DNA of 64,000 nucleotides, taken from contig NC_053048.1 of NCBI RefSeq assembly GCF_003473485.1, forward strand, positions 52,759,755 through 52,823,754, read 5' to 3'. Every line of letters starts with the position of its first letter. The stretch's first letter is position 1. Shown piece by piece: positions 1 through 10,689 of this stretch. The notes beneath the pieces were generated by a model. The model was not told where the DNA came from and made no database searches. It saw only the letters and a program-made list of their open reading frames with translations. The position numbers and the translations under genes are program-made. This stretch comes from Medicago truncatula (lineage: Eukaryota; Streptophyta; Magnoliopsida; Fabales; Fabaceae).

Positions 1-848
1 CTACCTTGCACAATACCACTTCCACCACCATTCTCATCAGCATCTTCATAATAACTCTCTCTATGACCTGGTGCATCTCTACACTCAACATAGCAATCCT
101 CGTAACCACTATCTGAATCAATATCACTTGGTGGTAACACAGACCTCTTCCTTCGAACCCCTTTCACCTTTTTTTTCCCCTTCCGTTTAACCTCCTTTCT
201 CATCTTTGAAAGCTCCTCATTAAAAGTTTGCTATTGTTGGATTAATTCATCAGCGCATGGAAAATCATCTGGATTTTGATTTTGTTCTGGACCTTCTTGC
301 CTTGCTTGAGACTCTTGACCAGATACATCTTTTGGCTCTAAATCAACTCTTGTTTGAGTACGTGTTTGAACTTCCTTAACAAGACCTTCGACAAATTCCA
401 TGTCAACATTCTTCACCGGCTCTTTGGATACTTTACATGCACTTGTCTGAGTTTCAGCCAACATCATCGCTTCTTCAATCTCTTTCCTTTCAGCTTCAGT
501 GATATGCTCCACCTCTACACCCTCCATAACATAATGTGTAACGTATACGTCAACACAATTTCCATTTCGCTTTGCAGCGTCAACCATGTTGATAACGTCA
601 CTATCAACGAACAATGGCCTCAACCCCAAATCATAATCTTCACCAAATTCTTTCCTCATCCACTGCATACCCTCAACATTTCCATAATTAGCACACTCCA
701 CAGCCATTTTTTTAAGATCAGGTATGCAAACAAGGTCTGGGTCTACATCCCACACACGTCTTCCTTTCCCTGTATATTCACGGTTACCTCTTCCATTTCT
801 TACAAACCTCCCTCCATGATACATGATAAGTGATATGTCCCCATTCAT
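1..848 (-). pseudogene. MULE-encoded PB1-like protein, N-terminal part, with an in-frame stop
   Basis: The start is taken as the ATG at 846-848, just after an acceptor (TATAG at 850-854), so the upstream in-frame Met at 870-872 is judged intronic. The protein opens with MNGDISLIMYHGGRFV followed by a tryptophan-containing segment (GRRVWDVDPDLV), the layout of the PB1-like N-terminal module of legume MuDR-family transposons. A low-complexity acidic/basic linker follows. A TAG at 231-233 interrupts the frame, yet the same frame stays open to base 1 and keeps the same character (LSKMRKEVKRKGKKK, then an acidic DSDSGYED stretch). The stop therefore looks like a recent nonsense change, possibly CAG to TAG in a Gln run. 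The transposase part should lie to the left, outside the window. The family call is by resemblance only. Confidence 0.6.
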
Positions 849-1640
849 CCTATACATCCAGAAAAATAACATTCAATCAGAATAATAACAGCTTAACCCT
901 AAAAAAACAAACATCTAATAAACATGCAAAATCAAAGAAATTAATAACATTCAAATGCTATAATTTACATATAAACAATAATAGGATGATTAAAATGGTA
1001 AAAGAGATCATTTTCATATCAACCTTATTTGTAAAAAAAATCTAATCTTTAACATGCAAACTCATTCAAACGGTAAGATTCATATATAAAACAGTAAGAT
1101 TTTCACCATTTTGGTAGGTTTTTTTAAAGCAAAAACAGAGCAACAAAGTTTAGAATTATGAGAAGTGTACCTTTCGTACGTGTTGCCTTACGGTGATAGA
1201 ATGACAACGGTGACACGAGCAAGAATAAACGCGAGCAAAAGCAATTTTACACGACGGCGACGAGCATAACGGCGACGATTACGGTGGTTCCGGTGACTTT
1301 TGGTGTACACTGTTGAAAGGGAGAGAAAGGGACAAGGTAATTTTGGAACTTGAAGGGTTTTGTTCTTTTGGAAGTGAAAGGGTGAAAGTAGGGATGTAAT
1401 TGGGGGGAAAATAATAAAAAAGTATTAAAAGTAACTTTTCACATTAAGTCATTTACCTCCCTGCCAGCAAGTAGTGACACGTCAACATCAAATAGCCACA
1501 TCATCACCTTTCACAGAACAACTTAACAAATTGACCGACGTTATGTAATTTCGGGGGGTAATTGACGTTTTGTGAACTGCGGAGGGGGTAATTGATGAAA
1601 CATGCAATTTCGAGGGGGTTTTTGACTATTTACTCATTCT
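1..1640 (-). mobile_element. 5' part of a Mutator-like element (MULE), cut by the window edge
   Basis: This is the beginning of a MULE read on the minus strand; the rest lies beyond base 1. The outer end (about 1440-1640) is a non-coding stretch containing repeated runs of the type GGGGGTAATTGA, a pattern I associate with terminal regions of legume MULEs. Inside it are a GC-rich 5' leader (about 1171-1320), a leader intron (donor at 1170, acceptor at 850) and the first coding exon. The exact terminus and target-site duplication cannot be fixed because the other end is not visible. The MULE assignment rests on the PB1-like protein and the terminal pattern. Confidence 0.6.
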
Positions 1641-1739
1641 TTATTCAATGGATTTGGTCTATAATGATGGAAAAAAATTATGCCAAAATTGATTAAAAAT
1701 AATATTAGTTGGCTTTGTTTGCTTAATAACGTGTAGAAG

Positions 1740-1803
1740 CCACGTGGTTGATGACATAAAAGGAAAAGGTTGGTTCAGTGGGTCCACTCCACGTCCTATA
1801 AAT
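1740..1803 (+). promoter_or_regulatory. Promoter of the RCI2-like gene: G-box/ABRE and TATA box
   Basis: A perfect palindromic G-box, CCACGTGG, lies at 1740-1747; a second ACGT core (CCACGTCC) lies at 1788-1795; and TATAAAT is at 1797-1803, about 145 bp before the start codon. ACGT cores of this kind bind bZIP factors of the ABA response, which fits the cold, salt and ABA induction known for RCI2/LTI6 genes. Inducibility here is inferred. Confidence 0.55.
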
Positions 1804-1947
1804 GGAACCGTTGCCACCATCGTGTTTATCGCTTTACATTGTCTTTAGGCATTATCGTACCCAACAACACTGTTCTGTTCTTCTTTATAAAAAAAAACAC
1901 TGTTCTGTTCTGTAAACTAAATTGTCTCTCTCTCCAAAAGATCGAAA

Positions 1948-2212
1948 ATGGGCACAGCTACATGCATCGATATCATTGTTGCCATCATCCTCCCTCCTCT
2001 CGGTGTCTTCCTCAAGTTTGGCTGCCATGTAACTAAAAATCTAAAATTCTATTTCTTCATTTTTTTTTTTTGTAAATTTTTCATGCTTAATTAATTAATC
2101 AATTGTTTGGTGGTAATGTGTTACATAGGTGGAGTTCTGGCTCTGTTTGGTGCTAACCCTTTTTGGCTATCTCCCTGGAATTCTCTATGCTATCTATGCT
2201 ATTACCAAGTGA
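1948..2212 (+). CDS. RCI2: RCI2/LTI6/PMP3-type small hydrophobic membrane protein (2 coding exons)
   Basis: Coding exons are 1948-2028 and 2129-2212, joined in phase 0 (donor CAT/GTAACT, acceptor ACATAG), giving 54 residues, the usual length for this family. The protein has the two-helix hairpin layout: MGTATCIDIIVAIILPPLGV with the conserved ILPPLGVFLKFGC segment, then EFWLCLVLTLFGYLPGILYA with the LPGI(L/I)YA(I/L)Y signature. Members are plasma-membrane proteolipids that help keep membrane potential and limit Na+ entry under cold and salt stress. A further donor (GTAAGTAC at 2227) in the 3' UTR and an acceptor (TGTCACAG before 3583) suggest a 3'-UTR intron of about 1.35 kb, a feature I expect in this family, with the final untranslated exon at about 3583-3850. 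The intron would contain the MITE at 2647-3009. The family call is secure; the exact paralogue is not. Confidence 0.93.
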
Positions 2213-2646
2213 TCAATTTAGCTTTTGTAAGTACCGATTTTACCCTTTTCTATCTATTTCTTGCTCTCTTAATAAAATCATAGTATTTTTTTACAGCAAC
2301 AATATGTTAAAATTTGAGCGATGTGCTTCCATTCAAATAAAATAAATTATCCTTGTGTCGTATGCTTTTTTATGCACGATACCCTGGTTTTGTGGTTTTT
2401 CTATTATACTCAATTGTTAACTGACTTATTTCATAGATCCAAGTATGTGATGAATTGTATGAGATTTGTTTGGAGGTGTATTTTACTTACACATTAAAAT
2501 TCGTTAATCATCCACACCAAATGTATGTGCAAAGTCAAAGTCAAACAAAAAAAGTTTAGTCAAAAAACATTTAAGTTTAGTAAAACAATAGTATTTTAGT
2601 CAAAAAATAATTTAGTAAAAAAAAGTGTATGTGTAAAGTCCTTTGT

Positions 2647-3009
2647 AAAAATAAGGCAAAATTACATGGTTAGTCCCTTACCTTTATTTTAGGTAACACT
2701 TTCTTCCTTTATTTATTTTTTGTCACGATTTAATCCTCTATGTTATAAAATAACAACATAGTTATCCTTTTTTATGAAAAAAAAATCAAAAACTCCAAAA
2801 AAAAAATCATCAAACTCATAGGCAAACGCAAATCTTCATCATACAAGCCTAGAAAATCAAATTTCTTTGAAAAAAAATCTCATAAAAAATGATAAGATAT
2901 TGTCATTTTATAACATAAAGACTAAATCGTGACAAAAAAAAGATAAAGGACGAAAGTGTTACCTAAAATAAAATTAAGAAACTAATTGTATAATTTTGCC
3001 TAAAAATAA
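2647..3009. mobile_element. MITE with long terminal inverted repeats
   Basis: The left arm (about 2647-2775, containing TTTTAGGTAACACTTTC and TTTGTCACGATTTA) reappears inverted at about 2890-3009. The arms are roughly 120 bp and the core is A-rich with no ORF. It appears to sit in the 3'-UTR intron of the RCI2-like gene. Confidence 0.7.
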
Positions 3010-3885
3010 TTTAGACGATCGTTTTGGGATTATGAAAAGTGTTTCCTCTTGTATTAAATCTCAAGGCCTGATTAATTAATAATCAATTGGAAGTATGTTA
3101 TAACGAGATATGTGATTGTTCATAATTGCATTAAAATTCTTGATTTTACAGATAATTGCTTTTTAGTTTATGTTTGGATTCATAGTAAATTTTGTAAAAT
3201 AGTTGTGAACTTGGTAATTTTGTAAAAGTTATATCTTTAACAAAATCAAATTGTGATTCCAAACCTGGGTTATTTCTATTGAGCATTTACCGGCTCAAAA
3301 TTAATGAAATTCACAATCTTAGCAAAACACTTTATGTTAAAAAGGGGAAAATATGTGAAAAGGGAATTTATATTTCTCAGTTTCATTATTTGGAAAACGA
3401 ATAAAAATAGTACATGAAAAGAAGAAGACGTGTGGATTTCATAATTTCATTCGCCCAGATCATTATATGCTGTCTGTTTCCTAAATAATTGTGATGCTTA
3501 TCTTGCTTTTTGATTTGTTAATTTTCCTTCAATAACATGGAAACGTTACATTTTGTTAACTTTATTCATTGTTTTTGTCACAGGTGGATCATACATAGTT
3601 GTCAGGGGCCTCATGCATGTCTTTCAATTCAGATAACATGTTACATGGTTTCGTGTAAACTTTGTTTTGTTTAGTGATGGACCAAAGTTATTCTTTATTA
3701 TGTCTTTTCGGTGTCAACATTCCTTTTTTTGCTCTGTTTTTGTCTTGTGTGACTGAAGCTTATGAACTCTAGTAATGGTAGACGATTTGAACAATAATAT
3801 TATAGTCCTTCTCAATAATCTATTCTTGTTCATGAATCTTTTGACTTTTTGTTAAAAAATATGTATCCTTGACTTTATTATTAGT

Positions 3886-3927
<42 letters not shown>

Positions 3928-3985
3928 GTCAAGGAAATTTCTATCTACAGTTGTAACAAAAAAAATATATATATATATATTCATT
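3886..3985. repeat. AT-rich microsatellites
   Basis: A TAA/AAT trinucleotide run (about 3886-3926) is followed by an AT dinucleotide run (about 3966-3980). Confidence 0.85.
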
Positions 3986-5390
3986 TACAGTTCATTTTTT
4001 TAATAAGAATATACTCCTTTAAATATTTATTCAATATCCAATCCAATAATAATAATGTCTATCTATTACTGGTGGAGTGAAAGGAAATTTCCTTTTAATC
4101 ATCTATCGTGACTGCGTGTGTGCTACCATATACTCCTTTTAAATCAATACTCACAACAATTTAAAAGAGAGGTTTTAAATTAGTGTAGTGTGAATTAAGA
4201 ATGATCTTAAAAATATAGTCAATTTGATAATATATGTCTCTTCGGAATAAAGAGTATTTTTAAGATCAAAGTCTTTTTTAAAGAATAATGTCTCTTCGAA
4301 TTTAAGAATGATCTTAAAAGTATAATCATTTCAATACTTTCTTCCCTTGGAGAAGTTATAGGTTAGAAGAGTGGAAACACCATATTTGAGTGGTCACAAT
4401 GCCATAGTTGGAGAAGGTAAAAGTTAGAATGGTGAAAAACACATGTTTGAGCTGTCACAATACCATAGTATAATGGTTGCATATGAGTGATTTTAGTACC
4501 ATATTTGAAGTATAATTCTCGAACGACGATTTTCTACAGTGCAGTAGTTAATCGCATAGTTGTAGTTGAACTTGTTTTTATATTGTAAGCAACGTGGTTG
4601 ATTGTTTGGCTTGCACAATTTTAGACAGTGTCACAAAAGGTTTTAAAGAATGCAACCTGATCGTAATTCAATCTAGGAACAACTTACATAAATAAAAATT
4701 ATATTTTCAACCAATTTGAAAATCCAAAATCCAAAATTTTAAGCCGGACTAAATGCAATCCCAACAATGTCCTTGGTTCGTAGTTCTATACAAATGAGCA
4801 TCACTAGAGGTAGAGGACTATTTGTGTTGACATCTCATCTCTCTTTCCTGGTTGCCCTAACCTCATTTCCAACCGGTTCGTGTAAGCAAGTATACAATGT
4901 TACTTTGTTGTGTATCTCGTGTGGCAGACCTTTTCCTAAAAAAAAGGAATGTTTTTCAAGATAGTTTGTTACAGTGGTTAGTAATGCACTACTCTTTCGA
5001 ACCCCACCATGTTTGGCATTTTCTAATCAATATCTATGAGTCAAAGTAGAGGGCTTTTAAAGCAATTATACAATAAAGGTAGCAACTGGGGCTGATTTTA
5101 TCACCAACCCGGCAACCACCAATACCATCGAAGACGTTAACAAGGTAGGAAAGAAAAAAATATATATATTTATACAATCACTATGTGACATTTGAGACAA
5201 TCTTTTTCTTCTATCTTCTTATTGTCAAAAGCAAAATGGACAAAAAAAAAAAGATGAGAGGATAAGAATAAAATGAGAGCATGAATGTTGTTATAAAACT
5301 ATCACATATTAATTGTACAAATATCAATTCTCATAAATAAATATTGTAAAAGGCAAAGATACGAATTTAAGTTTCCATGTGTGTTAAGTT
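3986..5390. other. Intergenic, no gene seen
   Basis: AT-rich sequence with no convincing coding region. At about 4335-4475 there is an imperfect direct duplication of roughly 80 bp containing variants of 'catatttgagtggtcacaa'. The open frame at 4767-4964 has no recognisable features. Confidence 0.5.
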
Positions 5391-8023
5391 GCAACAAATT
5401 AAGTTTTTTTTTTTTTTTTTTTTGATAAAGGCAAAAGAAATCAATAAAAGTTAGGAGAGGCTGAACCTGATACAGCCAGCGAATACACAAGAAAGTCTAA
5501 AGAAAGGCAAGCCTAAAAGATAAGAAACAAGCAATGAATGAGAAGCAACTATTACAGTGAAGCCAACATTGCTACTGAAACAATAATTCTAAAAATAAAA
5601 AGGACAACCAAATTTCCAGCTTCCTAAATCTTCCAAAAGCTTCATTGAATGTCTTTTTTTGCACCTTTTTTCGACCGGGTTTGAATTTCTTCATTACTAT
5701 TAACTCTTGTCATTTGCAATTTCTCTTTCTTTTTTTGTCTTTTAGAGGTATATGGAGTGTATTCCTCATCCTTTTCTGTGATGACAACAACATATCTATC
5801 ACTTCCAACCTCGCTCTCTTGATCATCAGATGATAAGTCCCCCCAAAACTTCTTAAGCACTCTAACACTTTCCATTGCTTTCTTAGAAGGAGCATTGGCC
5901 ATAGCAGTATGAGCAGCAAAAGGCCTCTTGTCCAAGGTCAAAGCTGAATAGCTAGTGATAGGCATGGCCATAGCAGTACAAGTAACCAAGGAGTCACACA
6001 TATCATTGTGAGAAGACAAACTTTTCTCTCTAGCTTCCCAACCCTTATCTCTTTGAGTGACCTCAAATTTGTTATGATCCAAAGCCTCAATCTGAGTTGC
6101 ATTATTAGAACCTTCAATAGGGATTCCTTCGAGAGTAAGTTCCTCTTGCTTTGAGTCTTCAATAGGCTTTCCTGGACCATTCACCTTTGCAGCCTGATCA
6201 CAGATAACTTTATCAAGCAACACAGTAGAAGAGGGGTAAACAACGGTGCTGAAGAGTTTGTTGTTGGCTTGCAAAATGTTTGTATCAGCTTGTTTTGTTA
6301 TATTGCAGACAAGCTGCTCTTTGTTTTGAGGAACATGCATAGGGACCGGAGATAAAACAGGCATTGCAGCCCACCTAGATACATCAGCAAGACCCAAAGC
6401 TTGATGGACAGAGGCAGAAGTAATCACTGTAGCTGCAGGCCTTGATCCACTAGGGATGGGTACCTCAGAATCAGTGTCACTCACTGGACAAACATCTATA
6501 GGAAAAGCCAAATCAATCGTCTGTTTAGCAGCCAACTTCCCTGCAGAGGGTGATTCGGTATTCAGGTCTATCTGTAAAGCCTCCCCATACACATTATCAG
6601 TCTCAGGAACAAGCATATCAAATGCATTATGCAAGGTTAGACGAGCTTCATCCTCTATGGCCAAAACATCAAAATCAGTAACCTTTTCAGGATCATTCAG
6701 GGATTGGACTTGCTTCTTACCAAGAATCAGATCGGTATTAACCACACCCATAGCAATACTATGAGAGGTTGAGGCTTGATTCTTGGTCGTATGCTTGTTG
6801 TATATTTAAATTGAAGGGACTCTATCATTGTTGTGACTTTCTGTGATACCAACAAAACAGAAGCATCCTTGCTTTTCTGAACTTCTTGCTTAGTGAAGTT
6901 CTTAGGTTGGTATCCCGAATAAACTTGGGGTTGAGTAGAATTCAGTCGGTGACATTGTTGAATATAGTGACCCAAAAGCTTGCAATGCTGATAGAATGCA
7001 AGTTTCCTTTTGTACTCCATTATAACCGGAAAAGCATAACCCTCACATTCAACCACAACAGTTTCAAACAACGTATCTGACATATCCACATCTACCAAAA
7101 TCCGGGCATAATGACCAAACAGTCGAGACTGCGTTGCTTTATTAATTGAGATAGGAGTACCAAATCCAGAAGCAATATCAAAAAGAGTAGTTTGCCTCCA
7201 ATATTCTTGGGGGAGATGCATAAGCCTAATCCACAATTGAGCATGTGACTGAGTTTGAGTTAGAGGGTCGAAGTCCTTGGACCAATAGAAATTTTTTAAG
7301 ATTCCAGACTTAAGATTGACAGAGTTCATCGCCCATACCTTTTTCATATCCTCCATAGATTGGAATTTGAATTCAAAGAACCCTCTGCCTAGAGGAGTCA
7401 CAAACCAATTCCTTAGTTGTGGCCATATTCCAACCAGTTTTTGTTTCAAGCCTCTTGTAGTGAGCGAAGGATCCCCTTTTTGAAGCGTAACTCGACCGTG
7501 AAGATGAAGTTGGCAATCTACAATCTCAGCTTCATAAACCTTCTGTGAGATCTTGATGTAAACCTTGTCCCCCATGCGAATTCTAGGAGGGAGACGGTTT
7601 GGCTGAGCTTCATCAGAGGCTGTGACGGCCTGGGCGAAGGATTTCCCCAAGTTTTCCGGTAGCGCCGTCACCAGAGAAGAGAGGAACGACCAGGTACAGA
7701 TCGGAGTAGACATGACACTACAGCTCCAGTAAGAGCCAAAAAAACCAGAGAAGTTGAAGGAGATCCAGAAACCCTCCTGGAGCTAAGAGCTTCAACGGTG
7801 AATCGGGAATAAACAAACTGGAAAAGCAATAGTAACACAGAAAAAGGGTAGATCGACTGAAATAGGTAGGAAAACCAAGAAAAGCGAGGGGATAAACCCC
7901 CGTCGGAACCTCACCGGAGCAGATGTACGTCATCAGAGGTTGGGTGTTGAGGAGGGAGAATACGGTTATTTTAAATGCATTTTTATTATAAAAATAAAAT
8001 GTGGGAATTCGCAACAAATTAAG
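5391..8023 (-). mobile_element. L1-type LINE insertion that carries ORF1 but no ORF2
   Basis: The insertion is bounded by a perfect direct repeat GCAACAAATTAAG at 5391-5403 and 8011-8023, a target-site duplication of at least 13 bp (15 if the following TT is counted). The 3' end on the minus strand is a poly(A) tail seen as 20 T at 5404-5423. Reading on the minus strand there are about 300 bp of 5' leader (8010-7714), ORF1 (7713-5642) and about 220 bp of 3' sequence, then the tail. No reverse transcriptase or endonuclease is present, although the leader, ORF1 and tail make the copy look full-length at both ends. ORF1 stops at an overlap, AATGA, typical of an ORF1/ORF2 junction, and the sequence runs straight into 3'-UTR-like DNA. 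An internal deletion of ORF2 before transposition is inferred. Confidence 0.85.
5642..7713 (-). pseudogene. LINE ORF1 protein (DUF4283, zinc-knuckle-like), frameshifted
   Basis: The first open segment (7713-6727) contains a DUF4283-type region at about residues 45-175 (GDKVYIKISQ; GRGFFEFKF; WSKDFDP; AQLWIRLMHLPQEYW) and then a zinc-knuckle-like motif, YQHCKLLGHYIQQC, in which the first Cys of the CCHC pattern is replaced by Tyr. Around 6780-6800 the frame shifts, and the C-terminal region continues as an open frame to 5642 (369 residues from the Met at 6751). This region is Ser/Thr/Gln-rich and ends in a basic tail (TSKRQKKKEKLQM; RSKKGAKK). Plant L1 ORF1 products bind nucleic acid and package element RNA. 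The start at 7713 is the first Met in the frame and fits the 5' leader. The frameshift and lost Cys suggest a dead copy. Confidence 0.8.
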
Positions 8024-8025
8024 TT

Positions 8026-8460
8026 AAGATTAGTGTATTTTTTACTTTGGATTTGACAAAACTTCGTAATTGCATATTTATTCAAAGGAAACTGCTAGAT
8101 TGAAAAAGTGTCGCATAAGATCTATGTAGGGTTAGTGATTGAAAATCGTTCAAATTTTGACATCGATCAAAATGGTCACATTTTGACAACGAAACATGAG
8201 GTACAGATAGCAAAAACAAATGTGGATATATCAAAATTTTACCAATCAGCTTGAAATAGGGCATGATCGCAGCCCAACTTACTTACCTTCAACACACACA
8301 AAAAAAAAAAGGTCGGCTTAAATTAATAAAAAAAAGTGTCTATAATGATTTATAATTATTTTTTTTTGAAAGGATTATGATTTAAAATTTATTATGCTTA
8401 ACTATTGAAAATTTCTTGATCAGCAAAAAAAAATCTTGTGTAACGAACTATAGACACTTG
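8026..8460. other. Short host segment between two LINE insertions
   Basis: Unique-looking AT-rich sequence separating two LINE insertions, with no coding features. The open frame at 8082-8264 has no recognisable domain. Confidence 0.45.
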
Positions 8461-9702
8461 CGTGATCAAGTTTTTTCTTTTTTATTTGGTACAAAAGAGG
8501 GCCAAAGGCCCAAAAGAAGGAAACAAAAAACTAAGGAGCTAATCGCATATTTCTAGGCATGCACATTCCAAAAATATCATCAAACATGAGGCTTTGAAGC
8601 TCATTAGGAGGAGACTCCAAAGCTACCAGATTCCAAGAATTCAAAGATAAGCTAAAATTGGCTAGCCAATCAGCACATATGTTGCCTTCACGTCAAATGT
8701 GAATAACTTGAGAATGCCATTCTCGCCGAAGGAGTAACCATGTCAATAAGCACCTTTGAGTCACTCTCAACAATCAAGTGAGATATACCCTCTCTCCAAG
8801 CCATATCCAGCCCTAGATAAAGACCCCACATCTCAGCATGCAGAGCATCACAAGCTCCAATTTTACGACTAAAACCCTTGATCCACGTGCCATCAGATTG
8901 TCGGAGGAGCCCGCCACAACCTGCAAGCTCACCATTACCTTTGCATGCTCCATCACAATTAAGTTTCACCCAACCATCCAATGGTCTTTTCCAGTCAATA
9001 TACACAATTTCCTTATGATGAGGATTTTTCTGCAAATGATCTTGAACAACTTCTTCAATGGCCCTAATGAAATTTTGGATGACATAAGTTGGGTTATTTG
9101 GTATTTGAAATCCTTCTTCAAAAATAGTTTTGTTTCTCCAAGTCCAAAGATGTCAGCATGTAATCATGAAAATTGTCTGCCACCTAAACTTAGAAACTCC
9201 AATTGATCTTTTGCTAAGGTTTTTGAAAACCCAATATATCCCTGCAATCAACAAAGGAAAAGAAATTAGTTATCCAATCAGAAGGCACAAGTCTAATCCA
9301 TACCTGAGACGCCGGTCTGCAATCACGAAGCACATGAAGAACAGTTTCGTCGGCATTTCCACAACAGGGCCATGTAGCCGAAACACCCGTACCCCACCTA
9401 CTACGACGGTAGTTTGTAAGAATACGACCATGAGCTACTAACCACATGAAAGTTTGAATACGATGTGGTCCCCTCCATTCCCAAAGCATTTTCCAATCAC
9501 CATCCACAGTCGATTGGTCCCGAACAAGCAAATTGTAAGCACTCTTAACTATGAATTGATGCGTACTAGTTCCTCTCCACCCAATGGTGTCAGGACCATC
9601 AACCTCAATAGGCGCGGGTAGCGCAATCACTCTAGTTGCAATGTTTTCAGGAAGATTTTGAAACAAGAACTCGTTATCCCAACCAGAACTCGTGATCAAG
9701 TT
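8461..9702 (-). mobile_element. 5'-truncated L1-type LINE insertion
   Basis: A perfect 12-bp direct repeat, CGTGATCAAGTT, flanks the insertion at 8461-8472 and 9691-9702, so this is a separate event from the neighbouring LINE. Reading on the minus strand the copy starts abruptly inside ORF2, runs through the end of ORF2 (stop at 8531-8533), and ends in a short A-rich tail (complement of about 8473-8485). 5' truncation with a target duplication is the usual result of incomplete target-primed reverse transcription. Confidence 0.9.
8531..9690 (-). pseudogene. LINE ORF2 C-terminus: RT zinc-binding (zf-RVT) and RNase H domains, broken
   Basis: The zf-RVT part lies at about 9690-9240: WRGTSTHQFIVKSAYNLL, then WEWRGPHRIQTFMWLVAHGR, then the zinc ligand region WPCCGNADETVLHVLRDC. 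A frameshift at about 9225-9235 moves the connector (FRWQTIFMITCWHLWTWRNK, about 9200-9130) into another frame. This leads into the RNase H part (9035-8690) with the acidic residues in LNCDGACKGNG, ALHAEMWGLYLGL and VESDSKVLIDM. Another shift near 8715 and a TGA within the last RNase H segment precede ADWLANF and the final stop at 8531-8533. The domain order is that of the plant L1 ORF2 tail; endonuclease and reverse transcriptase are absent. Confidence 0.88.
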
Positions 9703-9765
9703 ATTTTCTTATGTGACAACCTGAAACCATTGCCAACCAATAATACATCATCACGATTATTCAAA

Positions 9766-9766
<1 letters not shown>

Positions 9767-9812
<46 letters not shown>
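9767..9812. repeat. (AT)n microsatellite
   Basis: An alternating TA/AT run, flanked on both sides by the short direct repeat ATCATCACGATT (about 9748 and 9813). Confidence 0.9.
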
Positions 9813-9815
<3 letters not shown>

Positions 9816-10340
9816 TCACGATTGTATTAAAAAATAGCGCTGACAACCTAGTTGGATTAGTTTGATGGTGGATCTTGAAGTGTGTTCATCTTAATATCTC
9901 TTATCTCCCTTGCTAATTTTGATAAAAATAATTTGACTTAAAAAAATACACTAATCCTTTTTGTTTGACAAATAAAACGAAACCTTGTTTATTTAATAAT
10001 CATTTTTCAAGATTAAAAATAAAACGAAACTTGCCTCATGCAAACAAAGAAAAAGAAACGTAGCTAAACTACCTAAAGTTTATAAAAAATAAAATAAAAA
10101 AAATAAAAAAATAAAAAAGACATCAATGAGGTGGGTCATAATTTCATCACACCTGTGCTGGCATGATAACAACATATAACGCACATCCATTATTAGTTTA
10201 TTACCTCTTAGAACTATTAAGATATCCAACAAAACTTCTGAGTAACTAAAAATTTACCTTCTTTTTTTTCCACAATAATTGATGTATTTGACAATTATTA
10301 AGCAATTAGAAGGAGCTAGCGTTGATGCTAGCTAGAGTGT
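9813..10340. other. Intergenic, no gene seen
   Basis: AT-rich DNA with an A-rich AAATAAAA stretch at about 10086-10118; nothing coding. Confidence 0.4.
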
Positions 10341-10346
10341 CATTCT

Positions 10347-10689
10347 TTGCTGGATAATATGTTGTTGCAGGAAAATATATTCAAAATAGGTGGGTTTGGA
10401 GGCTTAATAGTTAATAGCATTGGCATGTACCGTGTAAGAGGTAAGAGGTTTTATCATATGCTTTCACAAGAAATGATAGATAATTTTTCGGTTTCTACTA
10501 AGTTTGTTTGGAACAAAATGGTCCCTCTTAAAGTTGCTCTATTTTTGTTTGGCGACTTTTCTCAAATAGATTATCGACGAAAGATAACTTGATGTGTCGT
10601 GGTATTATTGATGTTGATTTTGTATTATGTTTAGGATTGTTGTTGTGTACAAGTGTGAGTTATATGTCCACATCGGATAAAATAGTAAA
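10347..10689 (+). pseudogene. Remnant of a LINE ORF2 zinc-binding (zf-RVT) region
   Basis: The segment 10430-10590 encodes FVWNKMVPLKVALF, matching the '(V/I)W.K.VPLKV..F.WRL' core of LINE RT zinc-binding domains. After a frameshift near 10550 the continuation RKITLMCRGIIDVDFVLC corresponds to the '(T)K.NL..RGI' segment that follows. At least two frame changes are needed, so this is an old fragment. It is on the plus strand and unrelated to the two insertions on its left. Confidence 0.6.

Noticed and set aside
354-833. Plus-strand ORF of 159 codons
   Set aside because: Antisense to the MULE PB1-like exon; no recognisable domain and His/Phe-rich composition typical of a shadow frame.
5391-9702. 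One long LINE spanning both LINE segments
   Set aside because: Different target duplications bound the two parts, and the ORF2 tail lies upstream of ORF1 on the coding strand, so they are two insertions.
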